Source: an uncultured Prevotellaceae bacterium (GTDB lineage: Bacteria; Bacteroidota; Bacteroidia; Bacteroidales; Bacteroidaceae). From it: a stretch of DNA of 21,119 bases. Location: assembly GCA_946644025.1 (NCBI GenBank), contig CAMPCG010000014.1:1-21119 (forward strand). The letters are read 5' to 3'. Positions 14,024-21,005 of the stretch are shown piece by piece. The notes under the pieces were generated by a model, which worked only from the letters and a program-made list of their open reading frames with translations, ran no database searches and was not told where the DNA came from. The position numbers and the translations under genes were made by a program. Within the stretch, counting starts at the first letter, position 1, and each line of letters starts with the position of its first letter.

Positions 14024-14072
14024 TCATTTAGGCCGAAGGCCGCTCATTTCTCATTTAGACCGAAGGCTGCTT
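14024..14072. repeat. Tandem 27-bp duplication around the stop codon of the upstream GT2
   Basis: TCATTTAGGCCGAAGGCCGCT (14024-14044) and TCATTTAGACCGAAGGCTGCT (14051-14071) are offset by 27 bp. On the minus strand the upstream copy holds the last codons of the GT2 and its TAA. The downstream copy lies in the 41-bp spacer before the beta-helix gene. It looks like a local slippage duplication. Confidence 0.7.
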
Positions 14073-14960
14073 ATACACTCCCCTGAGGCCCGTAATACGG
14101 TAATATGCCCCTGGCGCATAGAGCCTTATGGCACGCATGAGCCGCGCCATTGGCCACCGCAGGGGCATGTTGCGGCGCACCAGCAGCAGGTAGTCGCGGT
14201 CGCTGTGCAGCGGCGCGTTGACATATCTCCGCCTCTCTGCCAGCGAAAGCCGCATCAGCATCTGCGCCTCCTCCTTCATGGAGTGATGGTCGCGCTCGCA
14301 CTCACCGCAGACGACCGACGTGGAGTAGACCGGAAAGCCGTGGCGGGCCGCCGTCATGCTGTAGTCGTTGTCGGCCCCGCTGTGGATGAAGCCCTTGTGG
14401 AAGATGCCTATCTCGTCGACCACCGACGCATGGACCAGCAGTATGTTGGCATGTGTCATGTCTATGCGCTGCGGCGTCCCCGTGGGCTTGAGCAGCTCCT
14501 GTCGCCCCTTGGTCTTGTTGACAAAGTTCAACCCGCCATAGGTTATCTCCTCCGGCCGGCCAGGCTGGCAGGTGATGCCCGATGCCATGCCGCGCCGTCC
14601 CGTCAGCCGGTAGCCGTGGTCGATGGCCTCGAAGAGCTGGGGGAACACATTATTATATATATAGGTGTCGTCGTTGATGAGCAGGAAGTAGTCCCACGCC
14701 GTGCCGCTGTCGATGGCCGCCTGCCACGCCTTCCTCATCCCGCCGGCCCAGTAGAGGTTGCCGTCGCCCTGGATGATGTGAATGTCATGCGCGCCAAACT
14801 CCCGCATGACGGCCTCGGCCGTGCCGTCGGTGCAGCCGTCGTCGGTGAGGAACACGGTGAGGCTCACCTCCTGCCCCCCTGCCGCCTCAAAAAGGTGCCT
14901 CAGACAGCTGACGGTCTTCTCCCGCCGGTTGAACACAGTAAGTATAACGGCTATTCTCAT
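14055..14960 (-). CDS. Glycosyltransferase family 2 (rhamnosyltransferase-like)
   Basis: GT-A-fold inverting transferase acting on a nucleotide sugar in the cytoplasm. Visible motifs are MRIAVILTVFNRREKTVSCLRHL (1-23), VFLTDDGCTDGTAEAV (36-51, nucleotide-binding Asp residues), GNLYWAGGMRKAWQAA (67-82), and YFLLINDDTYIYNNVF (91-106) with Asp97/Asp98 as the metal-binding DXD equivalent. SGADNDYSMTAARHGFP is the typical acceptor-side segment. The NLYWAGGM and NDDT pattern is common in rhamnosyltransferase-like GT2 enzymes; donor and acceptor are unknown. The 301-residue length is normal. The start overlaps the stop of the preceding GT4 gene (ATGA), so the two are probably coupled. Confidence 0.88.
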   Translation of the reverse strand: MRIAVILTVFNRREKTVSCLRHLFEAAGGQEVSLTVFLTDDGCTDGTAEAVMREFGAHDIHIIQGDGNLYWAGGMRKAWQAAIDSGTAWDYFLLINDDTYIYNNVFPQLFEAIDHGYRLTGRRGMASGITCQPGRPEEITYGGLNFVNKTKGRQELLKPTGTPQRIDMTHANILLVHASVVDEIGIFHKGFIHSGADNDYSMTAARHGFPVYSTSVVCGECERDHHSMKEEAQMLMRLSLAERRRYVNAPLHSDRDYLLLVRRNMPLRWPMARLMRAIRLYAPGAYYRITGLRGVYKQPSV

Positions 14961-16123
14961 AACTCCTCATAACCCTTCAGTTTCCTTGCCCACGCATAGC
15001 TTTGCTTCACCATTTCCCTTCCTTGCCGTCCCATTTCCATACGTTCCTGCCTGTCGTTCATCAGCGTGACACAACGACGGGCAAACTCATCGGCATCCTT
15101 GCTGATGAAACAGTTCGTCCCGTCCTTAAGTTCAGGTATCGGAGTAGCGATAAGCGGTGTGAGCACCACGGGCACCGCGTTCGACATAGAGACCAGCACC
15201 TTGTTCTGTATGCCGGCCGCTATCCGCACCGGGGCCACAGCCACGCAGGCATCTGATATGAAGGCATTGAGATTTTCCACGTAGCCCGTGACGAAGATAT
15301 TCTTCCCGTTGCCCAGGCGCACTATTTCTTGCGGGGGATTATTGCCAACGATATAGAATCGTGCATCGGGTCTCTCCTGCACTATCTTAGGGAAGACTTC
15401 ATTGGTAAAATAGATGGCAGCATCCTGATTCTGCAGGGACACCATGTTGCCCAGAAAGCAGATCTTGCATGAATCGTATCCATCGCCCGTCGTCTCAGGC
15501 ATCGCCACGCCGTTGGTATGGAGGGCCAGCGAGGCAGCCTCGCCTTTCAGTCCCTTTTTCAGGAAGTCGATGTCGGTCTGCGATACCAGCACCACTTTCG
15601 GGTAGCGTCGGGCCACACCGAGCTCGTAACGGCCTATGAAGTGCTTCTCTATGCTGTACATGACGCGCTTGAGGAGGCTACCCTTAGCCCCTGAGGCCAA
15701 GTAATAAGTCCTGGTCAGGGCATCAGTCATTTCTACGATGGTGTGCTTCACGACATTCTCTCTTTCCACGAAAGAGAGCATCCTGATCAGGTGGGAGACA
15801 TAAAGATCGGGCTTCTCCCTCTGCACCACGTCATGGAACAGCCTACCGTATCTGCGCGAATAGTAGTAGCCGCACTGTATAGGCCTTCCCCTCAGCATGA
15901 ACAAGGCTGAGTAAAGCGCTGAATCCCACATGCTCCTCCTGACAGTATATATCTTGTCGAAAATCTCCCTTGCTGCCTCCATGTCTGGTTCCGTCTCTGT
16001 ATAGGAGACCAGCACCAGCTCATGGCCTTGCGACTTGAGGTATCTGGACACATTGCAGATACGCAACAGGTCGCCACCATTTTCAGGCAGCGGAAAACGG
16101 GGAGTGAGTATGCATATTTTCAT
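14957..16123 (-). CDS. Glycosyltransferase family 4
   Basis: GT-B-fold transferase of 388 residues. The N-terminal domain begins MKICILTPRFPLPENGGDLLRICNVSRYLKSQGHELVLVSY, a classical GT4 start. The C-terminal domain includes KICFLGNMVSLQNQDAAIYFTNEVFPKI, ARFYIVGNNPPQEI, NIFVTGYVENLNAFISDACVAVAPVRIAAGIQNKVLVSMSNAVPVVLTP and TPIPELKDGTNCF, which form the nucleotide-sugar site (the usual E-X7-E pattern is replaced by the AGIQNK variant). The start at 16123 is chosen over an in-frame ATG at 16153 because the conserved N-terminus begins there. The 86 bp to the upstream gene contain no clear promoter box. Confidence 0.88.
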   Translation of the reverse strand: MKICILTPRFPLPENGGDLLRICNVSRYLKSQGHELVLVSYTETEPDMEAAREIFDKIYTVRRSMWDSALYSALFMLRGRPIQCGYYYSRRYGRLFHDVVQREKPDLYVSHLIRMLSFVERENVVKHTIVEMTDALTRTYYLASGAKGSLLKRVMYSIEKHFIGRYELGVARRYPKVVLVSQTDIDFLKKGLKGEAASLALHTNGVAMPETTGDGYDSCKICFLGNMVSLQNQDAAIYFTNEVFPKIVQERPDARFYIVGNNPPQEIVRLGNGKNIFVTGYVENLNAFISDACVAVAPVRIAAGIQNKVLVSMSNAVPVVLTPLIATPIPELKDGTNCFISKDADEFARRCVTLMNDRQERMEMGRQGREMVKQSYAWARKLKGYEEL

Positions 16124-16209
16124 TATTACTATATAAACGCGCCTTATCCCCATTTATTGCAAAAGGATGTCCAACAAAGGGGGAAAAAACACCTCAGCGC
16201 TAACTGTCG

Positions 16210-17058
16210 TCATGCCGAGGGCGGGGTCAGCGGCCGGGGCTGCACCTCATAATCCTTTTGTAAAAGTTTGCGCAGGGAGGCCACCAGGCGCGAGAGGAAC
16301 AGGGGGAAGCTGTATTTGCCTGGCTTGCCACAGTAAATCCTGACATATTTCGCCAATACCTTCATGATGATTCCGAAGCGCTGCCAGTAGCTGCGCCGCT
16401 TATGTGACGCTGAATCGTGGCGATACCTGACGTAATAGACGGTGTCCGGCGATGCCAGCGCAAAGCCTGTGATGCGCCATGATATATCGAACATGAAGAG
16501 GGCGTCCTGCCCCAGTACATAGTTACTAGGGAATCGGTCGTCGCCGATTACCTGACGTGGGATAAGTTTTCCCCATACGGCTGACAAATAACTACGTGCC
16601 TGAAAGACTGTTGGGTTCGTCTTTCTACTCAGCCGAAGGTACGCTTCTGTTGTGTAATAAGATAGCTGTTGGCCCGATACATCATCAATGAGCTTCACAT
16701 TTGCCAGCACGACGGTATTGGCGTCTTTGTGAGCGAGCAGGCTCTCCAGATAGTTCGGGCTAATCCAATCATCATCGTCGATAAATACCAAATAGCGTCC
16801 CTTTGACTCGTCTATGCCTGTACTCCTGGCATCTGAAACGCCTTTCTTCTCTGAATATATCAGACGGGCATCGAGATCCTTACTGCCACTGACGTAGGCA
16901 TCTATCTGTGAATAAAAGGGCTCCCTGGGGCCGTTAAGCACTACGACGACCTCGAACATCTTGTGGTCGAGCGTCTGCGACTTCAGCTTGTCGAGGTTTT
17001 CAAAGAGGTAGTTGCCGGGTTTATAGGTAGGTATGATGACGGAAATTATCTTCTCCAT
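16210..17058 (-). CDS. Glycosyltransferase family 2
   Basis: GT-A-fold transferase of 282 residues. Motifs: MEKIISVIIPTYKPGNYLFENLDKL at the start, EVVVVLNGPREPF, IYSEKKGVSDARSTGIDESKGRYLVFIDDDDWISPNYLESLL (~80-121, with the DDDD metal/nucleotide site), and VLGQDALFMFDISWRI, an ExxL/D-type acceptor segment. The start at 17058 is chosen over an in-frame ATG at 17121 that would overlap the upstream gene by 46 bp. The first residues after 17058 match the family start. The C-terminus (VQPRPLTPPSA) is encoded by a G/C-rich stretch (16216-16244) resembling the repeats elsewhere in the window, so the true ancestral end may be a few residues earlier. Confidence 0.88.
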   Translation of the reverse strand: MEKIISVIIPTYKPGNYLFENLDKLKSQTLDHKMFEVVVVLNGPREPFYSQIDAYVSGSKDLDARLIYSEKKGVSDARSTGIDESKGRYLVFIDDDDWISPNYLESLLAHKDANTVVLANVKLIDDVSGQQLSYYTTEAYLRLSRKTNPTVFQARSYLSAVWGKLIPRQVIGDDRFPSNYVLGQDALFMFDISWRITGFALASPDTVYYVRYRHDSASHKRRSYWQRFGIIMKVLAKYVRIYCGKPGKYSFPLFLSRLVASLRKLLQKDYEVQPRPLTPPSA

Positions 17059-17064
17059 GGAGTT

Positions 17065-17110
17065 GGGGGTGGGTGTTAGGGTTTGGGGGAGACTGCGGCA
17101 CTGCCGCAGT
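17065..17110. repeat. G-rich repeat with 19-bp palindrome at the end of the putative GT-A gene
   Basis: GGGGGTGGGTGTTAGGGTTTGGGGG followed by a perfect 9-bp-arm palindrome at 17092-17110 (ACTGCGGCA, C, TGCCGCAGT). The G-rich part and the GACTGCGGCA block match the insert in the heparinase-like gene (5663-5728). The element covers the last ~11 codons of the upstream gene and reaches to 7 bp before the start codon of the next one. Confidence 0.65.
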
Positions 17111-17939
17111 GTACGGGACAAGGGGTAGTCGGGTGTAAGATGTTATATACTGACTTAGCCAACTTGAAATACAGGAAGGCGGGTAATGATGTACACTTGT
17201 GCAGATAGACGACTGGCTTATAGGTGTCGTCGGGATGCGCTGGCACGCGGTAGGCATAATGAGGATTATAGAAGGTCTGGGGCTTGAGTCCGCGCTGGGA
17301 GATGTCCCTATGGGCGTTGACACCCCGCTTCTTACACAGCAGACTTAAAACCGACTGGTCTTCACGATGAGACACGAAGTCCTCGCCATACTGACGTTCC
17401 ACCTTGTCATGCTTGCCGAGGCCATCGGGTATGAGCATGTCTGTGTTACTGCACAAATCGAGATACTCACGGAAGAAGGCCCTGGTATAGTCATTCACCT
17501 TGAAGAGGATAAAAGTGGCCTGAATCTGATTGGTCCCCTTGAAGGCATGAGCATCCATCGTGTCGAAACACGAAGGCTTCGTCCAGCACGACTCAATCAG
17601 TGGAATATCGGTGACAAAGATGGGATTGTCGTCAGTGACGTACTCATACAGTGGTGCAGGGTTACGCATGAAGAGGGCTCCGCTGTCTAAGTAGAAGATG
17701 TAGTCGCCGTCGTTACATTGAGAGATGACCTTGTTGATGAAATACGGCTTCCAGAGCCACAGACCGTTGCCGCGCTCGTAGGCGAAGATATCGGCATGGG
17801 CACGACGGAAGTCTTCATCGACATCGTCGGGACGGAATTCGCAGACTTTATCAAAATGGGCGATGTGACGTCCTGTCCAGGAATTCAGCCTTCTTGCCTT
17901 CTCAAATTTAGGGTTCGCATAGTTGATGAGTATCTTCAT
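17076..17939 (-). CDS. Putative GT-A-type glycosyltransferase of unknown specificity
   Basis: 287-residue protein without signal peptide, of a type common in Bacteroidetes glycan loci and often left as hypothetical. MKILINYANPKFEKARRLNSWTG opens the protein. GNGLWLWKPYFINKVI (~54-69) and DGDYIFYLDSGALFM (~73-87) provide a DxD-like YLDSG motif. HREDQSVLSLL (~190-200) resembles the DQ-S-L motif seen in retaining GT-A enzymes such as GT8. YKPVVYLHKC near the end could be a C-terminal metal-binding histidine segment. Function is inferred from these motifs and the neighbourhood. The start at 17939 (MKILINY) is chosen over an ATG at 17960 because the latter would overlap the upstream stop. The last ~19 residues are repeat-encoded and probably not conserved. 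Confidence 0.72.
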   Translation of the reverse strand: MKILINYANPKFEKARRLNSWTGRHIAHFDKVCEFRPDDVDEDFRRAHADIFAYERGNGLWLWKPYFINKVISQCNDGDYIFYLDSGALFMRNPAPLYEYVTDDNPIFVTDIPLIESCWTKPSCFDTMDAHAFKGTNQIQATFILFKVNDYTRAFFREYLDLCSNTDMLIPDGLGKHDKVERQYGEDFVSHREDQSVLSLLCKKRGVNAHRDISQRGLKPQTFYNPHYAYRVPAHPDDTYKPVVYLHKCTSLPAFLYFKLAKSVYNILHPTTPCPVHCGSAAVSPKP

Positions 17940-17949
17940 GTGCCAAATA

Positions 17950-18630
17950 TCAAATCTCAATAAATTGCCGTTCCCAGTTCACCCCCGTCTTGATTTCACG
18001 GGCTGGTATTCCCACGTTCAGGCTGTTGGGCGATATGTCCTTGGTTACCATTGCGTTCATCCCTACTATGGCATTGTCGCCTATCGTTACGCCTTTGAGC
18101 ACTTTCACATTCTTTCCCAGCCACACATGTTTTCCAATCCGTATGTCGGCCGAGGGATTGATAAGATTGCGCCGGGAATCGTAAATGGGGTGAGTGTCTG
18201 AGTTCCAGATGTCGATATTGTCGGCCATCATCGTTTCTGCGCCAATGGAGATGGAGGTAGCTTCGCCCATGCACACAATAGTGCCGCTGCCCAACGATGA
18301 GCCTTCTTCAAACGCTACAGCGCAGTTGTTGCCACGAATGACAATCTCACCGCTGAAGAGTCTGGCATGGCGTATGTTCAGCCGGTTGTTGTTCCCCACA
18401 ATCTTGATCTTGCATCTGCGCAATTCCGATGAAGACACCACCTCATTGTTCATTCCTTCCACTGTGAGGGTCGTGTATTCTATTGGCCCGTCTTCTATCA
18501 GAACGCGGTTGGTCTTAGGGACTTTCATGCGAAAAAGGAAACAGCGGACATGCTTCATTGAGACCCCTGGAGTAATCCATGTCTTCAGTTTATATGCAGC
18601 AGTATATATAGCAACGAGTAGCTTCTTCAT
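17950..18630 (-). CDS. Hexapeptide-repeat acyltransferase
   Basis: 226-residue left-handed beta-helix protein, probably an O-acetyltransferase acting on a repeat-unit sugar. The N-terminal half has irregular coils (NNEVVSSSELRRCKIKIVGNNNRLNIRHARL, EIVIRGNNCAVAFEEGSSLGSGTIVCMG). The C-terminal half has regular hexapeptides (ISIGAETMMADNIDI, IRIGKHVWLGKNVKVLKGVTIGDNAIVGMNAMVT) and ends SLNVGIPAREIKTGVNWER. The His in WNSDTHPIYD is at the expected catalytic position. This longer form with the SSLGSGT segment is frequent in polysaccharide clusters. It starts 10 bp after the GT2 stop and ends 10 bp before the next gene, so it is clearly operonic. Confidence 0.85.
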   Translation of the reverse strand: MKKLLVAIYTAAYKLKTWITPGVSMKHVRCFLFRMKVPKTNRVLIEDGPIEYTTLTVEGMNNEVVSSSELRRCKIKIVGNNNRLNIRHARLFSGEIVIRGNNCAVAFEEGSSLGSGTIVCMGEATSISIGAETMMADNIDIWNSDTHPIYDSRRNLINPSADIRIGKHVWLGKNVKVLKGVTIGDNAIVGMNAMVTKDISPNSLNVGIPAREIKTGVNWERQFIEI

Positions 18631-18640
18631 ACCCCAAATC

Positions 18641-19780
18641 TCATTTGACGAATCTCTTTTTCACACTCACCAAGGTTCTCACTATTTTCTTACGTAAGAT
18701 GTTCGGAATATCAAGATAAGTGGAATAGAGGTAGAAACTGGCGTTCATGTCATTATCCCTGTGATGAGGTCTCTTCGCGGGAGCGGTTGTGTCGTAGAGG
18801 AATATTTCATGGCCGTCCAAGTCATTGAGCACATTCAGCTCCCAGGGTTTGAAGTCGAGGGCGTAGGAGTGTACCACCTTGTAAGGCAGTTGCGCTCTTG
18901 TCAGCCAGTAGCGCCGCCCCATCCTGTTACCTTTCGTTCCGAACAGGTCAATGCACAGGTCCTCCTCGGTCATATTCAAGTGACCATACAACGCCTCCGC
19001 TTCAAAAAAGCCATCGTAGCAGACCGTGGGATGCAGGTTGAAATGCTGCTTTTCGCCATAGACCATCAAGGTTTGCGTGTGTGTCTGCTTTTTGGTGGCA
19101 TGTGTCCCCAGGTCACAAAAGCAGGTGGAAAGCGAAGTGTAGGGATAAACGAAACTCTTGTTCTCCTCAATGCAGTATCTGATGTGGTATTTCAGCCAAG
19201 ATGACTTTGGCCATGTGCATACGTTCGCAGGCAAGTTCGGCAGTTCGCCAAACTCTTCATCATGTTTCTCGTACCAAGACTTGAAAGCAAGCCACTGCTT
19301 CCTCATCCATATCTGCCCCCAGGAGACGGCCGACTTCAGCAGGAACACGTCGCTGTCAGTACGCAGGGGCATGAATGGCAGCTTGCAGTTATAGTTCAGC
19401 GGGAAATTATACAGGCTGATGCCGGCGATATCCATGTCGTCATAATACTTCTCCACACACTGCTGGGTATAATAGTAGAAGCTTGGTGCTACGAATATGT
19501 CGTCCTCCAGGACAACGATGGCGTCAAACTCGTGAAGATAGTCGCCAATGCTCAGTATATGCTTCCTCAGCCCCAGGTTCTCCTTGTGCTTCACTACGCG
19601 CTTCTCTCCATGCCGCCACGAGAAGGCGTCGGCATAGTCCTCCACCGCCGTCGTGTCGCTCTTGTCAATGCTGATAATCAGCGTCACGGCCTCAGGATAG
19701 AAGGCTGTGTCAAGCGACTGCAGCAGCCGTCTAAGGCTCTCCGTGCGGTTATAAGCTACGGTTATGATGGCTATTCTCAT
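18641..19780 (-). CDS. Glycosyltransferase family 2-like (GT-A) protein
   Basis: 379-residue GT-A protein. It opens with MRIAIITVAYNRTESLRRLLQSLD. VTLIISIDKSDTT (32-44) and KENLGLRKHILSIGDYL (66-82) precede FDAIVVLEDDIFVAPSFYYYTQQC (85-108), where Glu92-Asp93-Asp94 form the metal/nucleotide site. AVSWGQIWMRKQWLAFKSW and STCFCDLGTHATKKQTHTQT are further conserved-looking blocks. The LEDDI arrangement resembles both GT2 and the GNT-I (GT13)-like group. The C-terminal ~100 residues (YALDFKPWELNVLNDLDGHEIFLYDTTAP) form an extra domain of unknown role. Function in repeat-unit assembly is inferred from context. It has a strong upstream promoter and is probably the first gene of the long operon down to 4827. 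Confidence 0.82.
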   Translation of the reverse strand: MRIAIITVAYNRTESLRRLLQSLDTAFYPEAVTLIISIDKSDTTAVEDYADAFSWRHGEKRVVKHKENLGLRKHILSIGDYLHEFDAIVVLEDDIFVAPSFYYYTQQCVEKYYDDMDIAGISLYNFPLNYNCKLPFMPLRTDSDVFLLKSAVSWGQIWMRKQWLAFKSWYEKHDEEFGELPNLPANVCTWPKSSWLKYHIRYCIEENKSFVYPYTSLSTCFCDLGTHATKKQTHTQTLMVYGEKQHFNLHPTVCYDGFFEAEALYGHLNMTEEDLCIDLFGTKGNRMGRRYWLTRAQLPYKVVHSYALDFKPWELNVLNDLDGHEIFLYDTTAPAKRPHHRDNDMNASFYLYSTYLDIPNILRKKIVRTLVSVKKRFVK

Positions 19781-19814
19781 GAACGACTCCCTTTGGCAAT
19801 GGCTATTTCGCGTG

Positions 19815-19845
19815 CAAAGTTAGGCATTTTTTCAGACCGTGCCAA
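19815..19845 (-). promoter_or_regulatory. Bacteroidales-type promoter for the long biosynthetic operon
   Basis: On the minus strand TAACTTTG (19822-19815) fits the -7 consensus TAnnTTTG. TTG (19845-19843, within TTTGG) lies 20 bp upstream, the expected -33 spacing. The predicted leader to the ATG at 19780 is about 25-30 nt. The spacer shares the block GCATTTTTTCAGACCG with the promoter at 20976-21005. Between 19846 and 19949 there is only an A/T-rich stretch and small hairpins, without a good terminator for the preceding gene. Confidence 0.75.
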
Positions 19846-19949
19846 ATTTCCTCTTGCTTTTTATCGCGCTGCGCGGTAGAATCGATGTCACTTCCTTTTT
19901 TTATTTTTTAGGCGGGCGGAGATGGAATCCCCGCGAAAGAACCCCATAC

Positions 19950-20918
19950 TCACCAGTAGCACCCACCTTCCACGCTTGCCGCTGTCGGCGGAGTCTCTTC
20001 CTGGCTTGGCTTGACCCAGTGCTCGTTAAACATCTTCTTGAACGCTGGCCGTTCTTCCCATCTTCTACCTTTAATTCCAAACAAAAGTTGTAGAGCGCCA
20101 CCCAAATGCACAGCCTTGTGGCCTGTCCGTTTTGCATGGGCAGCCAAGGGAAAGCCATAAGCTCCACAGCCTATGAGACAGATGTCATAGCTGATACTGT
20201 CCATCTGGTCTTCCATCCAGCGAAGTGCATCAAACCAACTGTCAAAATCGGTGTTGCCGCCAATACTCTGGACGGCTTTAAGCGTTTGCAAATCAAAGTC
20301 GGGCAAGATATCTTCTCGTTCAAAGAGCAGGTTCCGCTTCTCGTATTGTTTTTTTATGGTCTCGGCAAAAGGATGCACCACCAACACCCGCTTCCCTTCG
20401 ATTTCGCTGGTCCATGAGGGTATGCGCCTGTCGCCGGTAAGATAGGGCGGTTCCAAGTTTGAGAGTTTCACTCTTTTCACATTCTTCAGTGTCTGTCTGA
20501 GATACCACTCTTCCTTCAGCCAGCAGCCGAGGACATCCACCTGGCTGGCATCGGCTATCATCAGTTCGGCAAATCGTCTTAGGCTGTCCTCAGTCGAAGG
20601 GAAGAATCCGGCATTTGAGCGCAGGTGGTTCATCACCTTCCTATCCCACCACCATTCGTTAACTTCTCCCTTGACATACTTCCACGGACTATGAGGGCTG
20701 GACTGCACGCCGATGTAGTTAACCACGGCATCGAGCTCAGTAGACCCGAAGCGCGCCACCATACATGGTTTATCACCGCGCAACAGTCTGGCTATCATTT
20801 CTTGGCTTTTGGCCATATCCATCTCGCAGGGCAGTGAGGGCAATTCCTCCTGCCGGAACAGTAGCGGGCAGAGTATTCGTCGCAATCCTTTAAGTATGGT
20901 TTCGGCAACGATATTCAT
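19950..20918 (-). CDS. Putative GT-D-fold (DUF1792-like) glycosyltransferase
   Basis: 322-residue protein seen in Bacteroidetes glycan loci, usually unnamed. The N-terminal MVARFGSTELDAVVNYIG (53-70) resembles the R-[IF]-G-x-x-E nucleotide-sugar motif of the GT-D/DUF1792 family. The C-terminal part CLIGCGAYGFPLAAHAKRTGHKAVHLGGALQLLFGIKGRRW (247-287) matches the G-A-Y-G-x-P-x-A and G-G-x-x-x-x-x-F-G blocks of that family. It ends with FNEHWVKPSQEETP...VEGGCYW. Assignment to GT-D is from these motifs only. It is separated from the next gene by 169 bp and has its own promoter, so it may be expressed independently. No signal peptide or membrane segment is evident. Confidence 0.72.
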   Translation of the reverse strand: MNIVAETILKGLRRILCPLLFRQEELPSLPCEMDMAKSQEMIARLLRGDKPCMVARFGSTELDAVVNYIGVQSSPHSPWKYVKGEVNEWWWDRKVMNHLRSNAGFFPSTEDSLRRFAELMIADASQVDVLGCWLKEEWYLRQTLKNVKRVKLSNLEPPYLTGDRRIPSWTSEIEGKRVLVVHPFAETIKKQYEKRNLLFEREDILPDFDLQTLKAVQSIGGNTDFDSWFDALRWMEDQMDSISYDICLIGCGAYGFPLAAHAKRTGHKAVHLGGALQLLFGIKGRRWEERPAFKKMFNEHWVKPSQEETPPTAASVEGGCYW

Positions 20919-20975
20919 AAGGATGAGATTTGATGCTTTTACTATAACCTTAGACCTTTATCATGTTTCAGAGTG

Positions 20976-21005
20976 CAAAGATAAGCATTTTTTCAGACCG
21001 CGCAA
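20976..21005 (-). promoter_or_regulatory. Bacteroidales-type promoter for the GT-D-like gene
   Basis: On the minus strand TATCTTTG (20983-20976) fits TAnnTTTG, with TTG (21005-21003, within ATTTTGCG) 19 bp upstream. The leader to the ATG at 20918 would be about 50 nt. The spacer GCATTTTTTCAGACCG is shared with the promoter at 19815-19845. Positions 21010-21119 beyond it show no start-to-stop gene; a minus-strand gene may end near here but cannot be identified. Confidence 0.72.

Noticed and set aside
19860..19945. Terminator between the GT-D-like gene and the next promoter
   Set aside because: Small stems (for example CGCGC-A-GCGCG) are followed by A-rich and not U-rich sequence when read in the direction of transcription.
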